The notes under the pieces: model-generated
The model's database searches: none
What the model saw: only the letters and a program-made list of their open reading frames with translations
What the model was told of the DNA's origin: nothing
Part shown: one piece after another, positions 47,197-56,540 of the stretch
Layout: each line of letters opens with the position of its first letter
Position numbering within the stretch: position 1 is the first letter of the stretch
From: CBDDKS01 sp965230335
GTDB lineage: Bacteria; Pseudomonadota; Gammaproteobacteria; Enterobacterales; Kangiellaceae
Direction: 5' to 3'
Assembly (NCBI GenBank): GCA_965230335.1
Contig: CBDDKS010000001.1
Location: 1 to 64,000, forward strand
DNA length: 64,000 nucleotides
Position numbers and translations under genes: made by a program

Positions 47197-48054
47197 TTAT
47201 CTCCGGTTAAATCTTCGCATGCCAGGTCGTCGCCCTGAGCTTCTACGGGCAGGAGATTTTCGCACTCTTTTTACTACTCGTTTTCGCTTGCCTTTTGGCC
47301 TTAATCCGAACGGTTTGCGTGTTTGTTTGCGCAATAAATCGATTCCTGGAACACCTGTTGTTCGTGGTGTACTGGACATTTCTGCAACATTATTTCCATC
47401 GAGGATATTGCTCATATTAGCTCTTGCACGTATTGTGAAGGTAAATACCATCGTTACGCCATCTTTTACTATCACCTCAATGGAATTTTCACCACCAACC
47501 TGGTAAGAGAAGGAGGAATCATCGATCAAAGTTGAAGTAAAGTTCGCCGGGCTGGTAGCATTTCGCGGTTGGTATACGCGTTCCGTGTTACTACCTTGTG
47601 CTGTTTGCGTTTTCAGATTCAATACGTTGTCAAATTGCAACTGATCACTGACAGACAGCTTTAAGCCCTGGATCATGATTGGATTTGAGGCCGTACTCGA
47701 ACGAACAAAGCTATGGCTCGACTCCTGTACAATTACTTCCACACCGGCTGGTTGCGCAGCTGATTCGTGCCCACCAAACAAAATAGCTTTCGCATCTGCA
47801 CCGGATGTGTTTGTGACAACAAATGTCAGTGTACGATCATTTGGATTAATTTTCCCAATAGAAGTGGAGCGATAATCATCAAAATCATCATCGTCTACCT
47901 CATCGAGGTATTCGACCTCTTCAAACTCATTGTCCATCATCGCATCTTCGTTGCCGTCCAAACCCGAATCGAAATCGTCTTCATCGAAGTCAAAGTCGTC
48001 AAATTCTTCTTCCGCATCTAATTCATACGCAAGTATATCATCACTATAATTCAT
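47197..48054 (-). CDS. Probable major structural beta protein with acidic head and basic tail
   Basis: A 285-residue protein. Residues 1-62 are extremely acidic (EEEFDDFDFDEDDFDSG). Residues ~70-212 are a beta domain (LTFVVTNTSGADAKAILFGG, then NPIMIQGLKLSVSD, then SPANF, then DGVTMVFTFTIRA). Residues ~240-285 are extremely basic (KGKRKRVVKRVRKSPARRSS). There is no signal peptide or membrane helix. The beta domain is shared with the propeller protein. It is the second gene of the operon and is followed by a terminator, which would give it more transcript than the genes beyond. These traits suit an abundant shell or tube subunit whose tail contacts DNA or membrane, but this is inference. Confidence 0.7.
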   Translation of the reverse strand: MNYSDDILAYELDAEEEFDDFDFDEDDFDSGLDGNEDAMMDNEFEEVEYLDEVDDDDFDDYRSTSIGKINPNDRTLTFVVTNTSGADAKAILFGGHESAAQPAGVEVIVQESSHSFVRSSTASNPIMIQGLKLSVSDQLQFDNVLNLKTQTAQGSNTERVYQPRNATSPANFTSTLIDDSSFSYQVGGENSIEVIVKDGVTMVFTFTIRARANMSNILDGNNVAEMSSTPRTTGVPGIDLLRKQTRKPFGLRPKGKRKRVVKRVRKSPARRSSGRRPGMRRFNRR

Positions 48055-48129
48055 GACTTTTAATCTTTTAGTTTAAAATCAATTTTAGGCGGTTTTCCAC
48101 CGTTCAATTGGGCGAAAGCCTACTTTGGC

Positions 48130-48300
48130 TCACCCTTCTTTTGACTTATTATCCCCTGTTTTTTTCGCCAACTTTCTCTTTTCTTTTACCTTGTCCATTT
48201 GAGGACGAACGACAAAAGCCCCCAATGCAACTCCACCGATTAAAGTGAGTAAGCAAACAGGTAAGAGCACTTTTTTGTCTATGTCTTTGAAATTGACCAT
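48130..48300 (-). CDS. Small single-span membrane protein, first gene of the cluster, 56 aa
   Basis: Starts MVNFKDIDKKVLLPVCLLTL and ends KLAKKTGDNKSKEG with TGA at 48130-48132. A single transmembrane helix (residues ~12-31) is followed by a Lys-rich tail, as in other members of the cluster. It is 75 bp upstream of the 285-residue gene and the first gene I can find in the operon. Confidence 0.6.
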   Translation of the reverse strand: MVNFKDIDKKVLLPVCLLTLIGGVALGAFVVRPQMDKVKEKRKLAKKTGDNKSKEG

Positions 48301-48525
48301 TACTGCTTCGTTTTACTCTTTAAATAATAGTTTAACAGCCTTTAACGATGGTCTTTAAACCAATAAGCCTTTGGTCAAATTTGGATTGAAAAGTCAATGA
48401 TTCAAAGGTGGTACTTTGGTAGGATGTACTAAAAAAAGGATTCAGTATTATTTGGAATGAAACTATAAAGACTGCGATGCGTCATCTATTCTTACAAACT
48501 TCCCCCAAATTCCAATAGGTTTGAA

Positions 48526-49717
48526 TCACAATGGTGTACACCTCATCGATTCAACTCCCAAAATATCGAGATTCTTTTGCGAATGTTTATAACTGGTCAT
48601 TCCAATTATCCAAATTCTATATGTATTATCCTCCCCATAATACATTAAGTCCAATTTTAGGAACTTATTATATAGATTGATAGCTCGATCGTATTCACCT
48701 TTATCTGCCCAAGCGGTCCCAAGGCTGTTGTAATCTCTGGCCACGTTGGGAAGTCTACATTACCATGTTCGGTATACGGTAGTGTCAATGGCCAGCGTAT
48801 TGTTGAATAAAGCAATGGCCTTGTCATATTTGCCAGTAAAATCTAATGCTTCGGCAATAAGACCATAATACTTGCTTATTATAATTGGATCCTTTTTACG
48901 TTCTTCATAAAAATTAAGATTGTATCATAGCAAGTAATAGCATCAGCATAATCAAAAAAAGATTTTGAACTAATTACTCTGGTTTCCAGTTCTTCAATTG
49001 CTGCATCTTCCAATTTAGCAGCAAGTCTAAAATCATTTACAACTCCTTTGATCTAAACACTTTTCGAGCTTCTTGTATTGATTTACCCTCACTTAACAAT
49101 TTAAGGTAGTGTAATACGCGTTTGGTAGCATTGTCTTTATTAATGGAAGCAATTCGAAATGCTTCCTTGTATATAGTCAATGAGTCCATTTGTTGCTGTA
49201 ATTGAGCAATTTCCGCTGATAATTTTGAGATCTTATTATGATCCTTTTGCTTAGCCGTCAATAAGGCTTGAAATTCTTTTTCTTTCTGGGCAAGGGCGAC
49301 ATCAGAAGATGTTTTAATGATATGGTAGTACTTTTGGACTACCAAATCTCTTTCCCCTTTTTTGCAAACGATGATCTCAAAATCCTTGGTATTTTTGGTC
49401 CCTATACGGCAATTGCTAACTTCCCTATCATTGACTAGTTCAATATTTTGTCCATTTACATCTGTATCACCAACAGATAACTCAACTAAATATCCAACTC
49501 TTGCGTTTGGGAATTTCAATTCAAATGACCCATCGTTATTTGTATATACGGAATTGGAATGTTCCTCTTTAATACTTCCATTTATTTCGACACCGACTGC
49601 TGGTTTTTTTCCGCTATTCAAGTATAGTACTTTACCTCGAAAGATGTTGTTGGGTTGTGCCCGGTTAACATAGCAACTGAATAAAATAATCACAAAAAAA
49701 ATGTATTTTAATTTCAT
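48526..49717 (-). pseudogene. Decayed copy of the secreted TPR protein
   Basis: The first 219 codons (49717 to about 49060) are nearly identical to the start of the 50421, 53807 and 58575 genes: signal peptide, Ig-like domain, coiled-coil. A base change plus deletion near 49055 (paralogues read CTTTGAT then GCTTAACAC; here GATCTAAACAC) breaks the frame, leaving a 226-aa product ending FRSKEL. Homology continues through the helical linker with further indels to a last open piece at 48526-48744 (YDRAINLYNKFLKLD). Only about two TPR units remain, against 11-13 in the intact copies. Confidence 0.82.
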
Positions 49718-49718
49718 C

Positions 49719-50360
49719 TTAATCTAATGTTTCTAACCTAATTTCTAAGTTTGACGATTTAACATAATAACGTACCTTCTTGGTTTTATATCCCTCTTTT
49801 AGTACTGTCAAATTATATGCTCGATTGGCATCACTTATTCGCATTTGACCGGGAAGCAAGACTGAGTAAATTCCATTTTTGTCCGAGGTAATAATTGTAT
49901 CATTGTTAATTCTAATTTCAGCACCTTGAATATAACTTTGTCCATCCCTGGTAACAATAGAACCTTTTATTAATCCCAGGCTATTATCCGGTTTTACTCT
50001 TAAATAAATGGGTTCACCATCAAATATGAAGATGTTTTTATGGTCAGCAATTTCCCAACCTTTGGCTTCCAAACCAACTAAGATAGTGTCTCCGATATGA
50101 GTAGAAAGAATATCATCAAAATTGGTTCTTCCATGTTCTCCAATTGTTTCTCTTAATGGACGATGGCCTACCTGGGCATTTAGTACACCCTCATGTTCCA
50201 GTACAACATTTCCTTCCGTGTCAGTAACAAATATGGTTAATTGAGATACGTCACTTACTTTTTCGGGGGGATAAAACACCAACCAAAGCGCAACAATCGA
50301 AGCGATACTCCCTGCAACTCCCAGAACAGTTTTGGCTCTATTTGAGATCTTTAATGACAT
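49719..50360 (-). CDS. Membrane-anchored Ig-like protein of the duplicated unit (copy 1)
   Basis: A 213-residue protein. An N-terminal membrane helix (VLGVAGSIASIVALWLVFYP, residues ~12-31) puts the rest outside the cytoplasm. Two beta domains follow: ~40-110 (LTIFVTDTEGNVVLEHEGV) and ~130-213, a carboxypeptidase-regulatory-like sandwich (GSIVTRDGQSYIQGAEIRIN, then SDKNGIYSVLLPG). One base separates its stop from the TPR pseudogene start, the same spacing as in the other units. Its own upstream leader is conserved in all complete copies. The function is unknown, but it always precedes the secreted TPR protein and may present or anchor it. Confidence 0.75.
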   Translation of the reverse strand: MSLKISNRAKTVLGVAGSIASIVALWLVFYPPEKVSDVSQLTIFVTDTEGNVVLEHEGVLNAQVGHRPLRETIGEHGRTNFDDILSTHIGDTILVGLEAKGWEIADHKNIFIFDGEPIYLRVKPDNSLGLIKGSIVTRDGQSYIQGAEIRINNDTIITSDKNGIYSVLLPGQMRISDANRAYNLTVLKEGYKTKKVRYYVKSSNLEIRLETLD

Positions 50361-50420
50361 ATTAATCTAATTTAAAAAATTATGCTCAGGTATTATAATA
50401 TGAGCTTATTAATTCACTCC

Positions 50421-52757
50421 TTATTTGGTACTTTTCTCTATGTCCAGCGCTTTTTTGCCAAAGTCAATTGCCTTGTCATATTCTCCTTTGGCTTTCCAAG
50501 CTGATCCAATGATGTAGTAATCTCTAGCCACGTCGGGATGTTTGTTGCCAAAAACGAGCAAGTCGATGTCCAGGGCCTTGTTGTACAAGTCAATGGCCTT
50601 GTCATATTCTCCTTTGGCTTTCCAAGCTAATCCAAGGTTGTTGTAATCAACCGCTACATCGGGATGTTTATTACCAAAAACGAGCAAGTCGATGTCCAGG
50701 GCCTTGTTGTAAAAGTCAATGGCCTTGTCATATTCTCCTTTACTATACCAAGCTAATCCAAGGTTGTTGTAATCAATCGCTACTTCGGGATGTTTATTAC
50801 CAAAAACGAGCAAGTCGATGTCTAGTGCCTTGTTGTAAAAGTCAATGGCCTTGTCATATTCTCCTTTGGCTTTCCAAGCTGATCCAAGGTTGTTGTAAAC
50901 TGTGGCTACCTTGGGATGTTTGTTACCAAAAACGATCGAGTCGATAGCCAGCGCTTCATTGCACAAGTCAATAGCCTTGTCATATTCTCCTTTACTATCC
51001 CAAGCTGATCCAAGGTTCTTGTAATCAACCGCTACATCGGGATGTTTATTACCAAAAACGAGCAAATCGATGTCCAGGGCCTTATTGCACAAGTCAATGG
51101 CCTTTTCATATTCTCCTTTACTATACCAAGCTGATCCAAGGTTCCTGTAATCAACCGCTACTACGGGATGTTTATTACCAAAAACGATCGAGTCGATAGC
51201 CAGCGATTTATTGCACAAGTCAATAACCTTGTCATATTCTCCTTTACTATCCCAAGCTGATCCAAGGTTGTTGTAAACTGTGGCTACCTTGGGATGTTTG
51301 TTACCAAAAACGAGCAAGCAGATGTCCAGAGCCTTATTGTAAAAGTCAATGGCCTTGTCATATTCTCCTTTACTATCCCAAGCAGATCCAAGGTTGTTGT
51401 AATCAATCGCTACATCGGGATATTTGTTACCAAAAACGAGCAAGTCAATGGCTAGCGCCTTATTGTACAAGTCAATGGCCTTGTCATATTCACCTTTACT
51501 ATCCCAAGCTACTCCAAGGTTGTTGTAATATTTGGCCACGCTGGGATGTTTGTTACCAAGTACGGTAGTGTCGATGTCCAGTGCTTTGTTGTACAAGTCA
51601 ATGGCCTTGTCATATTCTCCTTTACTATCCCAAGCAGATCCAAGGTTGTTGTAACGAATGGCAACGTTAGGATGTTTGTTACCAAGTACGGTAGTGTCGA
51701 TGTCCAGGGCCTTGTTGTAAAAGTCAATGGCCTTGTCATATTCTCTTTTACTATACCAAGCTATTCCAAGGTTGTTGTAATCAATCGCTACTTCGGGATG
51801 TTTATTACCAAAAACGAGCAAGTCGATGTCCAGTCCCTTATTGTAAAAGTCAATGGCCTTGTCATATTTGCCAGTAAAATCTAATGCTTCGGCAATAAGA
51901 CCATAATACTTACGTATTATAATTGGATCCTTTTTACGTTCTTCATAAAAATTAATGATTGTATCATAACAAGTAATGGCATCAGCATAATCAAAAATAG
52001 ATTTTGAACTAATTGCTCTGGTTTCCAATTCTTCAATTGCCGCATCTTCCAATTTAGCAGCAAGTCTTAAATCATTTACAGCTTCTTTGATGCTTAACAC
52101 TTTTCGAGCTTCTTGTATTGATTTACCCTCATTTAACAATTTAATGTAGCGCAATACTCGCGTGGAAGCATTGTCTTTATTGATGGAAGCAATTTGAAAT
52201 GCTTCCTTGTATATAGTCAATGAGTCCATTTGTTGCTGTAATTGAGCAATTTCCGCTGATAGTTTTGAGATCTTATTGTGATCCTTTTGCTTAGCCGCCA
52301 ATAAGGCTTGAAATTCTTTTTCTTTCTGGGCAAGGGCGACATCAGAAGATGTTTTAATAATATGGTAGTACTTTTGAGCTACCAAATCTCTTTCCCCCTT
52401 TTTACAAACGATGATCTCAAAATCCTTGATATTTTTGGCCGCTATACGGCAATTGCCAACTTCTCTATCATTGACTAGTTCAATATTTTGCCCTTTTTTA
52501 TCTGTGTCACCAACAGATAAGTCAACTAAATATCCAACTCTTGCGTTTGGGAATATCAATTCAAATGATCCATCGTCTATTGTATATACGGAATTGGAAT
52601 GTTCCTCTTTAATACTTCCATTTATTTCGACACCGACTGCTGGTTTTTTTCCGCTATTCAAGTATAGTACTTTACCTCGAAAGATGTTGTTGGGTTGTGC
52701 CCGGTTAACATAGCAACTGAATAAAATAATCACAAAAAAAATGTATTTTAATTTCAT
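50421..52757 (-). CDS. Secreted kinesin-light-chain-type TPR protein (778 aa)
   Basis: Signal peptide (MKLKYIFFVIILFSCYVNRA). A carboxypeptidase-regulatory-like Ig domain (residues ~25-110, GKKPAVGVEINGSI, then VYTIDDGSFELIFP). A coiled coil (~140-187). A helical linker. Then eleven 42-residue TPRs with the consensus GEYDKAIDxYNKALDIDLLV and FGNKHPxVAIDYNNLG, plus a final half unit; it ends EKSTK. TPRs of this kind bind proteins. It lacks the C-terminal helical domain seen in the two longer copies. Repeats are near-identical at DNA level. Made with a membrane Ig-like protein upstream, although here that gene is frameshifted. Confidence 0.85.
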   Translation of the reverse strand: MKLKYIFFVIILFSCYVNRAQPNNIFRGKVLYLNSGKKPAVGVEINGSIKEEHSNSVYTIDDGSFELIFPNARVGYLVDLSVGDTDKKGQNIELVNDREVGNCRIAAKNIKDFEIIVCKKGERDLVAQKYYHIIKTSSDVALAQKEKEFQALLAAKQKDHNKISKLSAEIAQLQQQMDSLTIYKEAFQIASINKDNASTRVLRYIKLLNEGKSIQEARKVLSIKEAVNDLRLAAKLEDAAIEELETRAISSKSIFDYADAITCYDTIINFYEERKKDPIIIRKYYGLIAEALDFTGKYDKAIDFYNKGLDIDLLVFGNKHPEVAIDYNNLGIAWYSKREYDKAIDFYNKALDIDTTVLGNKHPNVAIRYNNLGSAWDSKGEYDKAIDLYNKALDIDTTVLGNKHPSVAKYYNNLGVAWDSKGEYDKAIDLYNKALAIDLLVFGNKYPDVAIDYNNLGSAWDSKGEYDKAIDFYNKALDICLLVFGNKHPKVATVYNNLGSAWDSKGEYDKVIDLCNKSLAIDSIVFGNKHPVVAVDYRNLGSAWYSKGEYEKAIDLCNKALDIDLLVFGNKHPDVAVDYKNLGSAWDSKGEYDKAIDLCNEALAIDSIVFGNKHPKVATVYNNLGSAWKAKGEYDKAIDFYNKALDIDLLVFGNKHPEVAIDYNNLGLAWYSKGEYDKAIDFYNKALDIDLLVFGNKHPDVAVDYNNLGLAWKAKGEYDKAIDLYNKALDIDLLVFGNKHPDVARDYYIIGSAWKAKGEYDKAIDFGKKALDIEKSTK
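50440..51870. repeat. Tandem 126-bp TPR-coding repeats, array 1
   Basis: About eleven in-phase, near-identical 126-bp units inside the 778-aa gene. Interior units differ mostly at a handful of codons (for example GAIR/AVDY/ATVY type positions). Confidence 0.88.
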
Positions 52758-52758
52758 C

Positions 52759-53402
52759 TTAATCTAATGTTTCTAACCTAATTTCTAAGTTTGACGATTT
52801 AACATAATAACGTACCTTCTTGGTTTTATATCCCTCTTTTAGTACTGTCAAATTATATGCTCGATTGGCATCACTTATTCGCATTTGACCGGGAAGCAAG
52901 ACTGAGTAAATTCCATTTTTGTCCGAGGTAATAATTGTATCATTGTTAATTCTAATTTCAGCACCTTGAATATAACTTTGTCCATCCCTGGTAACAATAG
53001 AACCTTTTATTAATCCCAGGCTATTATCCGGTTTTACTCTTAAATAAATGGGTTCACCATCAAATATGAAGATGTTTTTATGGTCAGCAATTTCCCAACC
53101 TTTGGCTTCCAAACCAACTAAGATAGTGTCTCCGATATGAGTAGAAAGAATGTCATCAAAATTGGTTCTTCCATGTTCTCCAATTGTTTCTCTTAATGGC
53201 CTATGGCCTACCTGGGCATTTAGTATACCCTCACATGTTCCAGTACAACATTTCCTTCCGTGTCAGTAACAAATATGGTTAATTGAGATACGTCACTTAC
53301 TTTTTCGGGGGGATAAAACACCAACCAAAGCGCAACAATTGAAGCGATACTCCCTACAACTCCCAGAACAGTTTTGGCTCTATTTGAGATCTTTAATGAC
53401 AT
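52759..53402 (-). pseudogene. Frameshifted copy of the membrane Ig-like protein (copy 2)
   Basis: The sequence is almost identical to the 49719 and 56541 genes, but a 2-bp CA insertion near 53232 (CTCACATGTTCC, where intact copies read CTCATGTTCC) shifts the frame. The N-terminal half ends after 60 codons (53402 to 53220) and the C-terminal half stays open only from 53112. The rest is undamaged, so the break is recent, or could be a sequencing error. Confidence 0.8.
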
Positions 53403-53461
53403 ATTAATCTAATTTAAAAAATTATGCTCAGGTATTAAATAGGAGCTAATTAATTCACTTG

Positions 53462-53764
53462 TTATTTGTTACTTTGATTCAAGAAATATCTCTCTTTGTC
53501 CGGGGTTGTTAATTGACCATCCGAAACCATCCTTTCCAAAGATGCCTCAAACTCAACCTGAGAAAATTTATCTTTCAAATTTTCACTGACAAAATCTGAT
53601 ATTCTATCCTTGAAACAACCAATGTTCTTTCCATCGTTGACTTCTTTCAATGCGCCAACGATTAGCAATGCTATATCGAATCTTGAAGGTTTGCCTTTTC
53701 CGGCTTCACCTAGAATAAATTCTCCTTTGAAATCACTGTTATAGTTCTCCTTATTTGGTACTTT
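53462..53764 (-). pseudogene. 5'-truncated small gene between array units
   Basis: The frame is open from 53764 but has no ATG; the only possible start is a TTG at 53668. It reads DFKGEFILGEAGKGKPSRFD and then LIVGALKEVND, and ends YFLNQSNK: a compact helical domain of the size of effector-associated or adaptor domains. Its 5' end merges into a sequence (GTACCAAATAAGGAG) that also occurs after the other TPR genes, as if the start had been lost in a recombination. Family not recognised. Confidence 0.45.
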
Positions 53765-53806
53765 TTAACATGAGCTACGCTGTTCAATGATCACAAAACA
53801 AAATAA

Positions 53807-56539
53807 TCATTGACAACCCACCTCTAAATCTTTTAGCATGCGTTCATCCTTACTCTTTTTAGCATATTGGATTAGTCTTTTGTGGACTTCTTCTGCTTCT
53901 TTTTCACGGCCCAAACCCTGAAAGCAACAATACTCATGCAAGTAAAGACGATGGATAACATATTCATGGGAATTATTATTAAGGTATTGCTTTATCTTTG
54001 GACTATCCATCGTATATTCGGAGTGTTCCTTCAAAAAAACCGCTACTCTCTGAGATGTTTGAAGATCTTTTTTTTCCGCCAAATCGAGTCCTTTAGATAT
54101 GTATTGTAAGCCATTTTGATATTGATGTAGATGTCTTAGCGCACCGCCAACATTGTTGTAACAGGTGATCAGAAAGTCTTTTTCACTTAGTTGTTCTTCA
54201 ATTTCTATGGCCTTGATAAAATTAGCCATTGCCTCGCCATAATTTTGTTTCTTATAGTACATCATACCTCTTCCATTATAAGATCGTGCCAGGTTATCAC
54301 TTATGGTCTGAATAGTCGGATGATTAGTGGGATAAAAATTGGAATCGATGTCCAGAGCCTTTTTGTAAAAATCAATGGCCTTGCCATATTCTCCTTTACT
54401 ATCCCAAGCTAATCCAAGGTTGTTGTAACATCTGGCCACGCTGGGATGTTTGTTACCTAAAACGAGCGAGTCGATAACCAATGCCTTGTTGTAAAAGTCA
54501 ATGGCCCGGTCATATGCTCTTCTACTATTCCAAGCTGATCCAAGGTTGTTGTAATCTCTGGCCACGTTGGGATGTTTGTTACCAAAAACCAGCAAGTCGA
54601 TGGCCAGGGCCTTGTTGAAATAGTCAAAGGCCTTGTCATATTCGCTCTTACTATGCCAAGCTGATCCAAGGTTGTTGTAATATATGGCCACGTTGGGATG
54701 TTTGTTACCAAAAACGAGCAAGTCGATGGCCAGGGCCTTATTGTAACAGTCAATGGCCTTGTCATATTCTCCTTTTTTTCGTAATGCCTCTCCAAGGTTA
54801 TTGTAATATGTGGCCACGTTGGGATGTTTGTTACCAAAAACGAGCAAGTAAATGTCCAGTGCCTGGTTGAAATAGTCAATGGCCCGGTCATATTCTCCTT
54901 TATTATCCCAAGCGACTCCAAGGTTGTTGTAATCAACCGCTGCCATGGGGTGTTTGTTACCAAAAACGAGCAAGTCGATATCCAGGGCCTTATTGTAATA
55001 GTCAATGGCCTTGTCATATTCTCCTTTTTTTTGCAATGCCTCTCCAAGGTTGTTGTAACGAATGGCTACCTTGGGATGTTTGTTACCAAAAACAAGCAAG
55101 TCGATGGCCAGCGCCTTGTTGTAAAAGTCAATGGCCTTGTCATATTCTCCTTTACTATTCCAAGCTGATCCAAGGTTGTTGTAACGAATGGCGACCTTGG
55201 GATGTTTGTTACCAAAAACAAGCAAGTCGATGGCCAGCGCCTTGTTGAAATAGTCAATGGCCCGGTCATATTCTCCTTTGGCTTTCCAAGCGGCTCCAAG
55301 GTTGTTGTAACGAATGGCGACGATGGGATGTTTGTTACCATATACGATGGTGTCGATGGCCAGCGCTTTGTTGATATAAGCAATGGAATTGTCATATTCT
55401 CCTTTTTTTCGCAATGCGTCTCCAAGGTTGTTGTAACCAATGGCGACCCTGGGATGTTTGTTACTAAAAACGAGCAAGTCGATGTCCAGTGCCTTGTTGA
55501 AATAGTCAATGGCCTTGTCATATGCTCCTTTACTATCCCAAGCTGATCCAAGGTTGTTGTAATATATGGCCACGTTGGGATGTTTGTTACCATATGCGAG
55601 CAAGTCGATGTTCAGCGTCTTATTGTAATAGTCAATGGCCTTGTCATATTTGCCAGTAAAATCTAATGCTTCGGCAATAAGACCATAATACTTACTTATT
55701 ATAATTGGATCCTTTTTACGTTCTTCATAAAAATTAATGATTGTATCATAGCAAGTAATGGCATCAGCATAATCAAAAATAGATTTTGAACTAATAGCTC
55801 TGGTTTCTAGTTCTTCAATTGCTGCATCTTCCAATTTAGCAGAAAGTCTTAAAACATTTACTGCTTCTTTGATACTTAACACTTTTCGAGCTTCTTGTAT
55901 TGATTTACCCTCATTTAACAATTCAATGTAGTGTATTACTCGATCGGTAGCATTGTCTTTATTGATGGAAGCAATTCGAAATGCTTCCTTATATATTGTT
56001 AATGAGTCCATTTGTTGCTGTAATTGAGCAATTTCCGCTGATAATTTTGAGATCTTATTGTGATCCTTTTGCTTAGCCGCCAATAAGGCTTGAAATTCTT
56101 TTTCTTTCTGGGCAAGGGCTACATCAGAAGATGTTTTAATAATATGGTAGTACTTTTGAGCTACCAAATCTCTTTCCCCCTTTTTGCAAACGATGATCTC
56201 AAAATCCTTGGTATTTTTCGCCGCTATACGGCAATTGCTAACTTCTCTATCATTGACTAGTTCAATATTTTGCCCTTTTTTATCTGTGTCACCAACAGAT
56301 AAGTCAACTAAATATCCAACTCTTGCGTTTGGGAATATCAATTCAAATGATCCATCGTCTATTGTATATACGGAATTGGAATGTTCCTCTTTAATACTTC
56401 CATTTATTTCGACACCGACTGCCGGTTTTTTTCCGCTATTCAAGTATAGTACTTTACCTCGAAAGATGTTGTTGGGTTGTGCCCGGTTAACATAGCAACT
56501 GAAAAAAATAATCACAAAAAAAATGTATTTTAACTTCAT
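53807..56539 (-). CDS. Secreted kinesin-light-chain-type TPR protein (910 aa)
   Basis: It has the same N-terminal build as the 778-aa copy (signal peptide, Ig-like domain, coiled coil, helical linker), then ten 42-residue TPRs (FGNKHPxVAIRYNNLG) plus a diverged eleventh (DSNFYPTNHPTIQTISDN). Unlike the 778-aa copy it has a further ~180-residue helical TPR-like C-terminal domain (RGMMYYKKQNYGEAMANF, then LYLHEYCCFQGLGREKEAEE). It ends VGCQ. It is one base behind an intact membrane Ig-like gene. A short inverted repeat (TCAATGAT, 53784-53791, with 53806-53813) overlaps the stop codon and recurs at the end of the 970-aa copy. Confidence 0.86.
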   Translation of the reverse strand: MKLKYIFFVIIFFSCYVNRAQPNNIFRGKVLYLNSGKKPAVGVEINGSIKEEHSNSVYTIDDGSFELIFPNARVGYLVDLSVGDTDKKGQNIELVNDREVSNCRIAAKNTKDFEIIVCKKGERDLVAQKYYHIIKTSSDVALAQKEKEFQALLAAKQKDHNKISKLSAEIAQLQQQMDSLTIYKEAFRIASINKDNATDRVIHYIELLNEGKSIQEARKVLSIKEAVNVLRLSAKLEDAAIEELETRAISSKSIFDYADAITCYDTIINFYEERKKDPIIISKYYGLIAEALDFTGKYDKAIDYYNKTLNIDLLAYGNKHPNVAIYYNNLGSAWDSKGAYDKAIDYFNKALDIDLLVFSNKHPRVAIGYNNLGDALRKKGEYDNSIAYINKALAIDTIVYGNKHPIVAIRYNNLGAAWKAKGEYDRAIDYFNKALAIDLLVFGNKHPKVAIRYNNLGSAWNSKGEYDKAIDFYNKALAIDLLVFGNKHPKVAIRYNNLGEALQKKGEYDKAIDYYNKALDIDLLVFGNKHPMAAVDYNNLGVAWDNKGEYDRAIDYFNQALDIYLLVFGNKHPNVATYYNNLGEALRKKGEYDKAIDCYNKALAIDLLVFGNKHPNVAIYYNNLGSAWHSKSEYDKAFDYFNKALAIDLLVFGNKHPNVARDYNNLGSAWNSRRAYDRAIDFYNKALVIDSLVLGNKHPSVARCYNNLGLAWDSKGEYGKAIDFYKKALDIDSNFYPTNHPTIQTISDNLARSYNGRGMMYYKKQNYGEAMANFIKAIEIEEQLSEKDFLITCYNNVGGALRHLHQYQNGLQYISKGLDLAEKKDLQTSQRVAVFLKEHSEYTMDSPKIKQYLNNNSHEYVIHRLYLHEYCCFQGLGREKEAEEVHKRLIQYAKKSKDERMLKDLEVGCQ
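54330..55650. repeat. Tandem 126-bp TPR-coding repeats, array 2
   Basis: About ten near-identical 126-bp units inside the 910-aa gene. More variable than array 3, with alternative YxKKGEYD and DSKGAYD unit types. Confidence 0.86.
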
Positions 56540-56540
56540 C

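Noticed and set aside
38108..48300. A contractile injection system, tailocin or ordinary tailed prophage
   Set aside because: No sheath, tube, baseplate, tape-measure, portal, terminase or tail-fibre gene was recognised, and the abundance of one-span membrane proteins is atypical for these.
38108..48300. A complete FLiP- or tectivirus-like provirus
   Set aside because: No replication initiator, packaging ATPase, integrase or attachment repeats are seen, so only a virus-like module can be claimed.
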